Shown piece by piece: positions 15,438 to 21,690 of a DNA stretch of 21,690 nucleotides. The position numbers were made by a program, and so were the translations under genes. The notes beneath the pieces were generated by a model. It saw only the letters and a program-made list of their open reading frames with translations. It was not told where the DNA came from and did no database searches. Origin of the DNA: CAZRHR01 sp964599915 (lineage in GTDB: Bacteria; Bacteroidota; Bacteroidia; CAIKAF01); NCBI GenBank assembly GCA_964599915.1, contig CAZRHR010000048.1:1-21690 (forward strand). The letters run 5' to 3'. Numbering within the stretch: the stretch's first letter is position 1; every line of letters starts with the position of its first letter.

Positions 15438-15800
15438 TCAAAAGGCAAAAGTGACGGACACTTCCCGGCAATTCCCACCAAAGGGTGGATTTTCTTTTCT
15501 TAAAGTAATTTCTCCTTGAATCACGCCGGGAAGGGTTTTAAGCCTACTAACAATACGTTGGGCCAAATGTTCAAGAAGTTGAGCGGGTTGGTCCATTTCT
15601 TCGGACACCACTTGCCAAATCAAGCTATAATCTAAGGTGCCTGAAAGTTCGTCCTCCCACCACGCCTCCGGTTTCAACTCGGCTTTCACCCACACATCTG
15701 CCTTAAACACATTGCCTCGAATTTTTTCTTGGGCATGCACGCCATGACGCGCATAAAACGTCATGTCGCTCAGGCGAATCTGGGTAAAGGCCGGGGTCAT
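15438..15800 (-). CDS. folB: Dihydroneopterin aldolase
   Basis: A 120-aa enzyme of folate synthesis, converting dihydroneopterin to 6-hydroxymethyl-dihydropterin and glycolaldehyde. Family features are M-T-F-Y-A-R-H-G-V-H-A-Q-E near residues 13-25, D-Y-S-L-I near 58-62, L-L-E-H-L-A near 75-80, and the C-terminal strand I-T-L-R-K-E-N-P-P with K102 as the probable catalytic lysine. The ATG at 15800 overlaps the gltX stop by 4 bp (ATGA). The frame is open to 15959, but those 53 codons lie inside gltX and do not resemble the family. Normal length with this start. Confidence 0.9.
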   Translation of the reverse strand: MTPAFTQIRLSDMTFYARHGVHAQEKIRGNVFKADVWVKAELKPEAWWEDELSGTLDYSLIWQVVSEEMDQPAQLLEHLAQRIVSRLKTLPGVIQGEITLRKENPPFGGNCREVSVTFAF

Positions 15801-17320
15801 GACAACTGGGCTGCGGCTTGGGTCAACCGACGTAAAGTTTCTTCTTTCCCCAACAGGGCCATCATGTCGTACACGGCAGGACCACTTAAATTTCCGGTGA
15901 GGGCAATTCGTAAAACGGGCATAACTTGTCCGGGACCCACTTGTTTTTCTTTCATCCACGCATGTAGCGCAGTTTCGAGATTAGAAGCTGCATAATCATT
16001 GGTATTTGAAAGAAATTCGGTGAGTGGTGCGACCCATTCAGATTTCCACCGTTTGGCGACCACGTCTTGGTCGTAGGCGGCAGGTGGGGCAAGCACATTG
16101 AGGATATCCGGCACCATATCTCGGGTAAAAGTGGCCCGGTCTTTAACCAAAGCCAAGGCACCAAGACATTGCTCATTGGAGAAGTCTGCCGGGATTAGGT
16201 CACGAACCATGGCTAACAATTCTTGGTCGGGGGTTTGGCGCAAATAATATTGGTTAAACCAACGGGCTTTATCTGCATCAAAACGGGCGCCCGCTTTAGA
16301 CACTTTTTCTAGGCTAAAAGCGTTCACCAAGCCTTCTAAGTCGAAGACCTCCTGGTTATCGGAGGGATGCCAACCCAGCAAAGCAATCAAATTAACCACC
16401 GCTTGTGGAAACCAACCATTTTCTCGGTATCCATTGGAGGTTTCACCGGTAAACGGATCGACCCAATTCATAGGAAACACAGGAAAACCAAGGCGGTCAC
16501 CGTCGCGCTTAGATAATTTACCATTGCCATCGGGACGAAGGATGAGGGGAAGATGCGCAAAAACAGGCATCACTGATTCCCAACCCAAAAAGCGATATAA
16601 CAACACGTGCAGAGGCGCTGAGGGCAGCCATTCTTCCCCACGAATCACGTGAGAAATGCGCATCAGATAATCATCAACCACATTGGCCAAATGGTATGTG
16701 GGCATGCCATCACTTTTAAATAGCACTTTATCATCCATGTGGTCGGTATGCACCACCACATGGCCGCGAATAAGGTCATGTAATCGAACCTCTTCGTTCC
16801 TTGGAATCTTAATCCGAATCACATAAGGCTCACCGGATTCCAGCCTGCGTTGGGTTTCATCGGCAGGTAAAGTAAGAGAGTTTTTGAGGTTTACGCGGGT
16901 AATATGGTTGTATTGCCAAGACGGATTGCCGGCCTTTTTCATCCGCTCCCGCATGTCTTCGAGCTCTTCCGACGTATCGAAGGCATAATAGGCCAATCCA
17001 TCCTTCACCAACTGTTCGGCATATTGGCGGTACATGGCCTTACGTTCGCTTTGGCGGTATGGAGCATCCGGGCCGCCTACATGCACCCCTTCGTCAAATT
17101 GAATACCACACCATGAAAGAGCGTCGACAATATATTGTTCTGCACCGGGTACAAACCTGGTTTGGTCGGTGTCCTCAATGCGGAGAATGAGTTTTCCACC
17201 ATGCTGTTTGGCAAACAAATAGTTATAAAGTGCCGTCCGTACGCCCCCAATATGTAAGGGACCTGTGGGACTAGGGGCAAAACGTACCCGTACTTCTCTG
17301 GCAGAGGATGCTGTATTCAT
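15797..17320 (-). CDS. gltX: Glutamyl-tRNA synthetase
   Basis: A 507-aa class I aminoacyl-tRNA synthetase that charges tRNA-Glu. The HIGH-type motif is H23-I-G-G within P-S-P-T-G-P-L-H-I-G-G, and the KMSKS-type motif is K268-L-S-K-R. The R-I-E-D-T-D-Q-T-R motif follows the first. Length is normal for Bacteroidota. The ATG at 17320 stands only 5 bases after a full -7 box, so the mRNA may be leaderless or nearly so. folB follows with a 4-bp overlap, so gltX, folB and the CWC protein probably form one transcript. Confidence 0.96.
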   Translation of the reverse strand: MNTASSAREVRVRFAPSPTGPLHIGGVRTALYNYLFAKQHGGKLILRIEDTDQTRFVPGAEQYIVDALSWCGIQFDEGVHVGGPDAPYRQSERKAMYRQYAEQLVKDGLAYYAFDTSEELEDMRERMKKAGNPSWQYNHITRVNLKNSLTLPADETQRRLESGEPYVIRIKIPRNEEVRLHDLIRGHVVVHTDHMDDKVLFKSDGMPTYHLANVVDDYLMRISHVIRGEEWLPSAPLHVLLYRFLGWESVMPVFAHLPLILRPDGNGKLSKRDGDRLGFPVFPMNWVDPFTGETSNGYRENGWFPQAVVNLIALLGWHPSDNQEVFDLEGLVNAFSLEKVSKAGARFDADKARWFNQYYLRQTPDQELLAMVRDLIPADFSNEQCLGALALVKDRATFTRDMVPDILNVLAPPAAYDQDVVAKRWKSEWVAPLTEFLSNTNDYAASNLETALHAWMKEKQVGPGQVMPVLRIALTGNLSGPAVYDMMALLGKEETLRRLTQAAAQLS

Positions 17321-17325
17321 GGCGG

Positions 17326-17333
17326 CAAAAATA
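17326..17333 (-). promoter_or_regulatory. -7 box immediately upstream of gltX
   Basis: On the minus strand this reads TATTTTTG, a full match to TAnnTTTG, ending 5 bases before the gltX ATG. The predicted transcript start falls at or next to the ATG. No clear -33 TTTG is seen. Confidence 0.5.
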
Positions 17334-17363
17334 CAACCTTAGACCGAAAGGGGGCATTTTACT

Positions 17364-17720
17364 TTAATTTTTCCACACGTAGGGCAGAAAAATCATCACG
17401 CCAATCACAAAAGCCACCATGGCTGCAAACAAAACACCACCGGCTGCAATATCTTTTACGCGCCGAATGGCCAGATGACGTTCCGGATGTAAATGATTAC
17501 ACAAACGCTCCAAAGCGGAATTCAAACATTCTGCTACAATCACCAATGCCCCTGTAAGAAAAATGGCAATCCATTCCATGGTGGTAATTTGAAAAATGCG
17601 CCCTAAAGCCACAGCTCCTAAAAACATGATAAAATGAAAGCGCATGTGGCGCTCCATCAACACCAAACCTAAGCCTCGAAAAGCATTTGCAAAACTTTGA
17701 ATTTCTCTTTGGATGAACAT
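17364..17720 (-). CDS. dgkA: Diacylglycerol/undecaprenol kinase family membrane protein
   Basis: A 118-aa integral membrane kinase of the DgkA family, which phosphorylates diacylglycerol or undecaprenol. It has an N-terminal amphipathic segment with F-A-N-A-F-R-G, and three hydrophobic segments (about 29-46, 48-65, 93-113). The family signature E64-C-L-N-S-A-L-E71 and R-x-V-K-D-I-A-A-G near 86-94 are intact. Lipid specificity cannot be decided from sequence. It starts 3 bp after the TonB-dependent receptor stop, so the two are probably co-transcribed. gltX begins 43 bp downstream with its own promoter box. Confidence 0.9.
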   Translation of the reverse strand: MFIQREIQSFANAFRGLGLVLMERHMRFHFIMFLGAVALGRIFQITTMEWIAIFLTGALVIVAECLNSALERLCNHLHPERHLAIRRVKDIAAGGVLFAAMVAFVIGVMIFLPYVWKN

Positions 17721-17723
17721 GGG

Positions 17724-20204
17724 CTATAAATCAAAAACCAACCTCAAGTTAATCAATCTTGGTGTAAGATAATTGGGAACGGCATACCGTCGGTTGGTTA
17801 TGTCGCGAACCCATAAATAGGAAATGGTATTGTTGATGTCCAGTAAATTGAAAAAATCCAAAGAGGCCCAAACCGACCGGGCCCATTTATGCTTCACGCG
17901 GTTTTCCCGAAGGGTTGGATTTTGAATAAAAACATAAGAAAAGCCAATGTCTACCCTTCGGTAAAAAGGCGCCCTCAAAGTATCTGCAAACCGGTCTCCG
18001 GAAGGCGGTCCATAAGGCAGTTGTGCGCCAAATTGCAAGTTTAAATGCACACGACAACGTTCCAAGTTGGGAATATGGTCTTGAAAAAAGATGCCTGCAA
18101 TCACGCGTTGATCTGTGGGTCGGGGAATAAAACCCGGTTCAACCACCGAGCCATCGGGCAAAGTCATTTGGTCTCCTAAAATGTCTTCTTCGGTTTGCAT
18201 CACCGAAAGCGACAACCATGAATCCAAGCCACGGATAAATTCACCATGCAATTTCACATCCAAACCGGCGGCATATCCTACGGCCTGATTGTTGGCATAG
18301 TACCGGATGCGAACATTGTCAATTTTATAGGGATTTAAATCGTCATACCCTTTATAATATGCCTCGGTAATGAGTTTAAACGGACGATTTCCCCACTTAA
18401 AATTCCAATCTAACCCGGCCAAGAGGTGCCAACTGCGCTGTGCCCGTACCGACGTATTGAGCTGACCGTCCAAGTCCCGCAATTCCCTGTAAAAAGGGGC
18501 TTGATAATAGATGCCACCCGCCATTCTGAACATCACATCCCTTTTCCAATGCGGCCTTACGGCCAACTGGGCACGCGGCGACACCAAAACATCACCGTTC
18601 AAGTCCCAGTAATGGGCTCTTATGCCCACCGTTAAAGAAACATGGTGGGTGTCCGGATTCCATACAAAACTATGCTGGTAAAAACCTTGGATACGGTTGG
18701 AATGAAGCTCCGCCGTAGATTTTCGTACTTCATCCAACATCATAGGGCCGGTGTCGAAAGGCCCGCCATGGGCCAAATGGTAGCCGCTGGAATCCAAAAG
18801 ACTCCATTCGGACAAGCGGTCATTAATGTATTCGTTCCTAAAGTTGAGGCCCCAGGTAGAGGAATGAGAGAAAAGGAATTTCTTTTTTCCTTGAAAACGA
18901 GCTTGGTAATCAGCAGATAGCACCCGTCCAAACATGCGGTTTCGGGCATGGTTTTGAAACGTTCCTACCCCCACAGTATTCACCACCTCCCCAAAATTGT
19001 CTTGGCTGGGGTCTGCTTCAATTTCCCCAAGCAGGTATTGACCAATAATATCGTAGTATTCTGTTTCGCGGGTTTGGTAAGCGGAAAGGGAAAGACGGTG
19101 GCGAATTTTACTTTGAAAACCATTGGCGCGGAATTCTGTGGCTAAGATTCCGGTAAGCACCTGAAATCGGGTTTGTTCTTGACCGTCGAAAAACACCCGT
19201 AATTGTTTGGCCTGTTGCACGTGACCGAACTGAGTGGTGCGGTTATTGGGAATAATGCGGTAGTTGTTGTCGCTATAATTTCCAAGAAAACTAATTTCCC
19301 ATTTTTCCGAAGGCTCATAGACCCAATAGGTTTGTAGGTCAGCGAAATTGGGTTGGTAATCTCCGCGGGTATCCATTCCGCTTAAAATGTAATTGTTGCT
19401 TTTGTAGCGAAACCCTGTACTTACTTTTAAACGGTTATTGAACCAGGCATCGCCCATGTAGGCGCTTCCTCCTAAAAAGGAAACGGAGCCACTGGCTTCG
19501 AATCGGGTGGGTTTTTTATACACCACGTCTAGCACAGAGGCCATTTTATCGCCATATCGGGCTTCAAAACCTCCGCCGGAAAAACCTAGATGATCGACCA
19601 TGTCCGGGTTGACAAAACTCAATCCTTCCTGTTGGCCTGAGCGGGCTAAAAAGGGTCGGTAGATTTCCACGCCATTCACGTAGGTGAGGTTTTCATCGAA
19701 GTTACCGCCGCGCACCGAATAACCGGAAGAAAGTTCATTGTTGGTAGACACCCCAATACCCACCTGCCGAATTAATTGAGTGAGGGCGTCACCGGGCGTC
19801 ACGATGGAGCGAACCAATTCCGGGCGAATGATGACCATTCCGACGGTTCGTCCCGTATCGGAGGCTGCCACAATGGTTACTTCCGGTTGGAGGTTGACCC
19901 GAAGCCTGAGACGTAAGGTTAGGGTGTCATTGGTCGGAAGCGTTACGATGGATGAATAAGGCTTTACATTGAGTCCTGTGACGAGAAGAGTCCTTTTACC
20001 CGAAGGGGTTTTGCCCAAGAAGTATCCTTTGGCATCGGTAAGTCCGATGGGTTTGCCATCGAGTCCAATGGTTGCACCTTCCGAGGGTCGCCCAAGGGAA
20101 TCAGTGACCCAGACTTGAAGGTAACCGGCGCCGGACTGTGCAGCTGCCACAGACATCCCAACGAGACCAACCAAAAAGAGAAAAAATGTCTTCACGTGCT
20201 GCAC
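17724..20204 (-). CDS. TonB-dependent receptor with carboxypeptidase-like regulatory domain
   Basis: An 826-aa outer-membrane receptor. The signal peptide is residues 1-23 (cleavage near A-A-A-Q). A carboxypeptidase-regulatory-like domain follows (about 27-105), with D-S-L-G-R-P-S-E-G-A-T. The plug domain (about 115-235) has S-V-R-G-G-N-F-D-E-N and Y-V-N-G-V-E-I-Y, and the rest is a 22-strand-type barrel ending in L-R-L-V-F-D-L. There is no SusD-like gene beside it, so it is not a standard polysaccharide SusCD pair; the ligand is unknown. The start is a GTG at 20204; another GTG in frame at codon 4 is possible. A full -7 box lies 15 bases upstream. dgkA follows after 3 bp. Confidence 0.93.
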   Translation of the reverse strand: MQHVKTFFLFLVGLVGMSVAAAQSGAGYLQVWVTDSLGRPSEGATIGLDGKPIGLTDAKGYFLGKTPSGKRTLLVTGLNVKPYSSIVTLPTNDTLTLRLRLRVNLQPEVTIVAASDTGRTVGMVIIRPELVRSIVTPGDALTQLIRQVGIGVSTNNELSSGYSVRGGNFDENLTYVNGVEIYRPFLARSGQQEGLSFVNPDMVDHLGFSGGGFEARYGDKMASVLDVVYKKPTRFEASGSVSFLGGSAYMGDAWFNNRLKVSTGFRYKSNNYILSGMDTRGDYQPNFADLQTYWVYEPSEKWEISFLGNYSDNNYRIIPNNRTTQFGHVQQAKQLRVFFDGQEQTRFQVLTGILATEFRANGFQSKIRHRLSLSAYQTRETEYYDIIGQYLLGEIEADPSQDNFGEVVNTVGVGTFQNHARNRMFGRVLSADYQARFQGKKKFLFSHSSTWGLNFRNEYINDRLSEWSLLDSSGYHLAHGGPFDTGPMMLDEVRKSTAELHSNRIQGFYQHSFVWNPDTHHVSLTVGIRAHYWDLNGDVLVSPRAQLAVRPHWKRDVMFRMAGGIYYQAPFYRELRDLDGQLNTSVRAQRSWHLLAGLDWNFKWGNRPFKLITEAYYKGYDDLNPYKIDNVRIRYYANNQAVGYAAGLDVKLHGEFIRGLDSWLSLSVMQTEEDILGDQMTLPDGSVVEPGFIPRPTDQRVIAGIFFQDHIPNLERCRVHLNLQFGAQLPYGPPSGDRFADTLRAPFYRRVDIGFSYVFIQNPTLRENRVKHKWARSVWASLDFFNLLDINNTISYLWVRDITNRRYAVPNYLTPRLINLRLVFDL

Positions 20205-20218
20205 CGCTAATAAACAGA

Positions 20219-20226
20219 CAAAACTA
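20219..20226 (-). promoter_or_regulatory. -7 box upstream of TonB-dependent receptor
   Basis: On the minus strand this reads TAGTTTTG, a full match to TAnnTTTG. A TTTT-rich stretch about 20 bp further upstream is a weak -33 candidate. The predicted transcript start near 20214 leaves a leader of about 10 bases before the GTG, which supports the chosen start. Confidence 0.5.
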
Positions 20227-20355
20227 CATTTTATTGTGGGAAAATGAGGGGTTTACTGAAGGAACTGGGTATGAACATTCTATCCTACATGCGTGAACCA
20301 CAGGTAGCGTTTATTTGCCGGAATATCAAAGCCCAAATTTTGGAGGGAGCTAGCT

Positions 20356-20386
20356 AAAATGATTGGGTGCTATGGCATCCCTAATC
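20356..20386 (-). terminator. Likely terminator of the dpnC-dpnD cassette
   Basis: On the minus strand GATT-(A)-GGG-(A)-TGC pairs with GCA-CCC-AATC around a short loop (20361-20386), with two bulged bases, followed by ATTTT (20360-20356). The dpnD stop codon lies inside the stem. It is a weak but well-placed terminator; no other candidate is seen before the TonB-dependent receptor promoter. Confidence 0.4.
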
Positions 20387-20551
20387 TTGGATTTTAAGAA
20401 ATTCTACTTGAACAAAATCATGAGCATCTAAAACGATTGATTGTTCTTGGTACAAATCTTCAATTTTCTGAAGTGCTTCCTCCATTGAATTGGCTTCAAT
20501 TTCGATGGTCCTTGAAAGGGTTTCCTTTACTTCAATTTTAAATGTTTCCAT
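20381..20551 (-). CDS. dpnD: DpnD/PcfM-like small protein
   Basis: A 56-aa acidic protein, starting METFKIEVKETLSR and ending E-F-L-K-I-Q-D. Its pattern is that of the DpnD-PcfM-like family: an N-terminal strand F-K-I-E-V-K-E-T-L-S-R, a second strand T-I-E-I-E-A-N-S, a helix M-E-E-A-L-Q-K-I-E-D-L-Y, then a closing strand. In pneumococcus dpnD directly follows dpnC in the DpnI cassette, and the same order is seen here. The start overlaps the dpnC stop by 14 bp, so translation is probably coupled. The molecular function of DpnD is not established. The assignment rests on both the sequence pattern and the position. Confidence 0.8.
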   Translation of the reverse strand: METFKIEVKETLSRTIEIEANSMEEALQKIEDLYQEQSIVLDAHDFVQVEFLKIQD

Positions 20552-21317
20552 AGGTTACTTTTTTGTAATTCCCTCGACCAATGAATTCAATGATTCCTTT
20601 GTCACGCAAAACTTGCAGTTGCTGTCTGATTTTGTCTTTAATGAAATTGTTTTTTGGATACTTTAATTTTAATTTTTTTTCAAATTGGTAGATTTCATCC
20701 AAAGTAAAATAATCCTTTTTAATTGCATCCACGCAAAGTAATATATCCAAAATCCAACCCTTTGATTCAATCGATTTTTCTCTTAAAAACAAGGTCTGAT
20801 TGAATGAATTTTCCACCACTCTTCTGTCAATGACCTTACCATCTTTTACTAAGAAAACCTTTCCGGCCTCTGCAACATTTGAAATATCAATATTACATCC
20901 TATCCAACCTGCGCGTTTTGCAGTCGCAGGAAGGGGTTTTCGTTTTACAATGATGTCAGGTGTAAAGAAATGTTTTGGTATAATTAAAAAATTCTCGACT
21001 GACCAATAATTGGAATAAGTTAAAAAGAGAAAGTTTGGATTTTGATTGGAGTTAATTCTTTCAATCATTGTTGAATAAGCTCCGTCAGTTATGGTTGAGG
21101 ATAAATTTCCATTTTTACTTTTCAATTCAAATTCTTCAGCACATTTTTTACAATAGAAATCTGCTACAGGTCGATTGTTTTCATATTCATTTATTGAAAA
21201 GTCACCACAACAGGGACAATATGAATTCTCTTTCACCCAATTCTCTGTTAAAACTCTAGCAATTTGGGAGTTGCTTTTATATCCCTCCGCAAGTTTGGTA
21301 TTAAAATTCAAAATCAT
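20538..21317 (-). CDS. dpnC: DpnI-type methyl-directed restriction endonuclease
   Basis: A 259-aa protein that matches pneumococcal DpnI nearly end to end as I recall its sequence. Shared stretches include Y-K-S-N-S-Q near residue 13, E-N-N-R-P-V-A-D-F-Y-C, R-A-G-W-I-G-C-N-I-D, and I-R-Q-Q-L-Q-V-L-R-D-K near the end. DpnI cuts GATC when the adenine is methylated. The PD-(D/E)xK residues D53, E64 and K66 are at the same positions as in DpnI, as are the zinc-site cysteines C34, C37, C56 and C59. The N-terminal nuclease (about 1-180) is followed by a winged-helix domain (about 185-255) that also reads methylated GATC. No Dam-type methylase is in the window, as expected for an enzyme that spares unmethylated host DNA. 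Base composition is clearly more AT-rich than the neighbours, consistent with transfer. Confidence 0.95.
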   Translation of the reverse strand: MILNFNTKLAEGYKSNSQIARVLTENWVKENSYCPCCGDFSINEYENNRPVADFYCKKCAEEFELKSKNGNLSSTITDGAYSTMIERINSNQNPNFLFLTYSNYWSVENFLIIPKHFFTPDIIVKRKPLPATAKRAGWIGCNIDISNVAEAGKVFLVKDGKVIDRRVVENSFNQTLFLREKSIESKGWILDILLCVDAIKKDYFTLDEIYQFEKKLKLKYPKNNFIKDKIRQQLQVLRDKGIIEFIGRGNYKKVTYGNI

Positions 21318-21690
21318 TCAGGAGGTGGATTTCGAGTTAGGTGGCTTAAATGGTAGGTAAATTTACAGAATACTTAGGTGAAATGTTTTGTTTATGTTGC
21401 TTTAAATAAGCCGGGCAAAGACTCCTTCCTTTCAATCTGGTGATCCACGCCACCTAAATGCCCTGCGAAAACCTTTATCTTCCGCTTCTTTCAACGCATC
21501 TTTCATGCTTAGTCTGCGAACTTGACGAAAGCTTAGCTGTTAATGGCTTGAAATATTCTAAATAATTATCCGCTTAAAAAATTGATCATTCAAATTATTC
21601 AATGTGCAAATGAATATTTTGAAATTTCACAATCTAAAATCATTGTTGTCCGATAAAAATCAGAATGTGTGTTTTTGGATTTCTAAGTAT
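21318..21690. other. AT-rich region upstream of dpnC, no supported gene
   Basis: These 373 bases must contain the dpnC promoter, but I find no full TAnnTTTG box on the minus strand. The only reading frame of note is a 24-codon minus-strand frame at 21432-21506, too short to support. A 9-bp inverted repeat, TTAGGTGGC at 21337-21345 and GCCACCTAA at 21449-21457, may be chance. The region may include the edge of the transferred cassette; no target-site duplication or recombinase is visible. Confidence 0.5.

Noticed and set aside
15801..15959. N-terminal extension of the folB frame
   Set aside because: The 53 extra codons lie inside gltX and do not resemble dihydroneopterin aldolases. The ATG overlapping the gltX stop fits the family start.
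17724..20204. SusC of a polysaccharide utilisation locus
   Set aside because: There is no SusD-like lipoprotein or glycoside hydrolase beside it. The neighbours are dgkA and the DpnI cassette.
21318..21330. AGGAGG next to the dpnC start as a ribosome binding site
   Set aside because: AGGAGG reads on the plus strand. On the coding (minus) strand the sequence is CCTCCT, so it cannot serve as a Shine-Dalgarno site for dpnC.
21432..21506. 24-codon minus-strand frame starting MKDALKEAEDKG
   Set aside because: It is too short and has no recognisable family. It faintly resembles a piece of a leucine-rich repeat but is not supportable as a gene or pseudogene.

Overview
The window looks like chromosomal DNA of a member of the Bacteroidota. 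The evidence is a secreted hydrolase with a C-terminal type IX secretion sorting domain, a TonB-dependent receptor with a carboxypeptidase-like N-terminal domain, the lack of clear Shine-Dalgarno sites, and several promoter-like boxes of the Bacteroidota -7 type (TAnnTTTG). Finer placement is not possible by eye. Most genes are intact housekeeping or ordinary accessory genes, and I saw no rRNA, tRNA, insertion sequence or CRISPR array.

Layout. 1-363 is gene-free and holds degenerate palindromic repeats. 364-6516 is a minus-strand block: a cytoplasmic hybrid sensor kinase and a LytTR response regulator (overlapping, together a complete four-step phosphorelay), then a PLP trans-sulfuration enzyme and a small DUF3817-type membrane protein (overlapping). 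6517-7126 is a 610-base divergent control region. It holds three ATCGAAA repeats exactly 21 bp apart, a -7 box on each side facing outward, and two strong tandem terminators facing plus although no plus-strand gene precedes them. 7127-12066 is a plus-strand run: formimidoyltransferase-cyclodeaminase, a membrane-anchored patatin-like lipase, Maf, and an 83-aa protein of unknown function. A secreted serine hydrolase (minus) converges on it, and a secreted glycine-rich protein (plus) is divergent from the hydrolase.

15240-20204 is a second minus-strand block: TonB-dependent receptor and diacylglycerol kinase (3 bp apart), then gltX with its own -7 box, folB (4-bp overlap with gltX) and a cysteine-rich CWC protein whose GTG start lies two codons after the folB stop in the same frame. 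20381-21317 carries an AT-rich two-gene cassette on the minus strand: a close homologue of the methyl-directed restriction enzyme DpnI (dpnC), and, overlapping its 3' end, a 56-aa DpnD-like protein. The last 373 bases are AT-rich with no supported gene.

The most interesting items are the DpnI/DpnD cassette with no companion methylase in view, and the divergent control region. In the latter, spaced repeats next to a LytTR two-component system sit between a promoter for that system and a candidate small RNA or attenuated leader. The layout recalls agr-type loci, but that parallel is inference.
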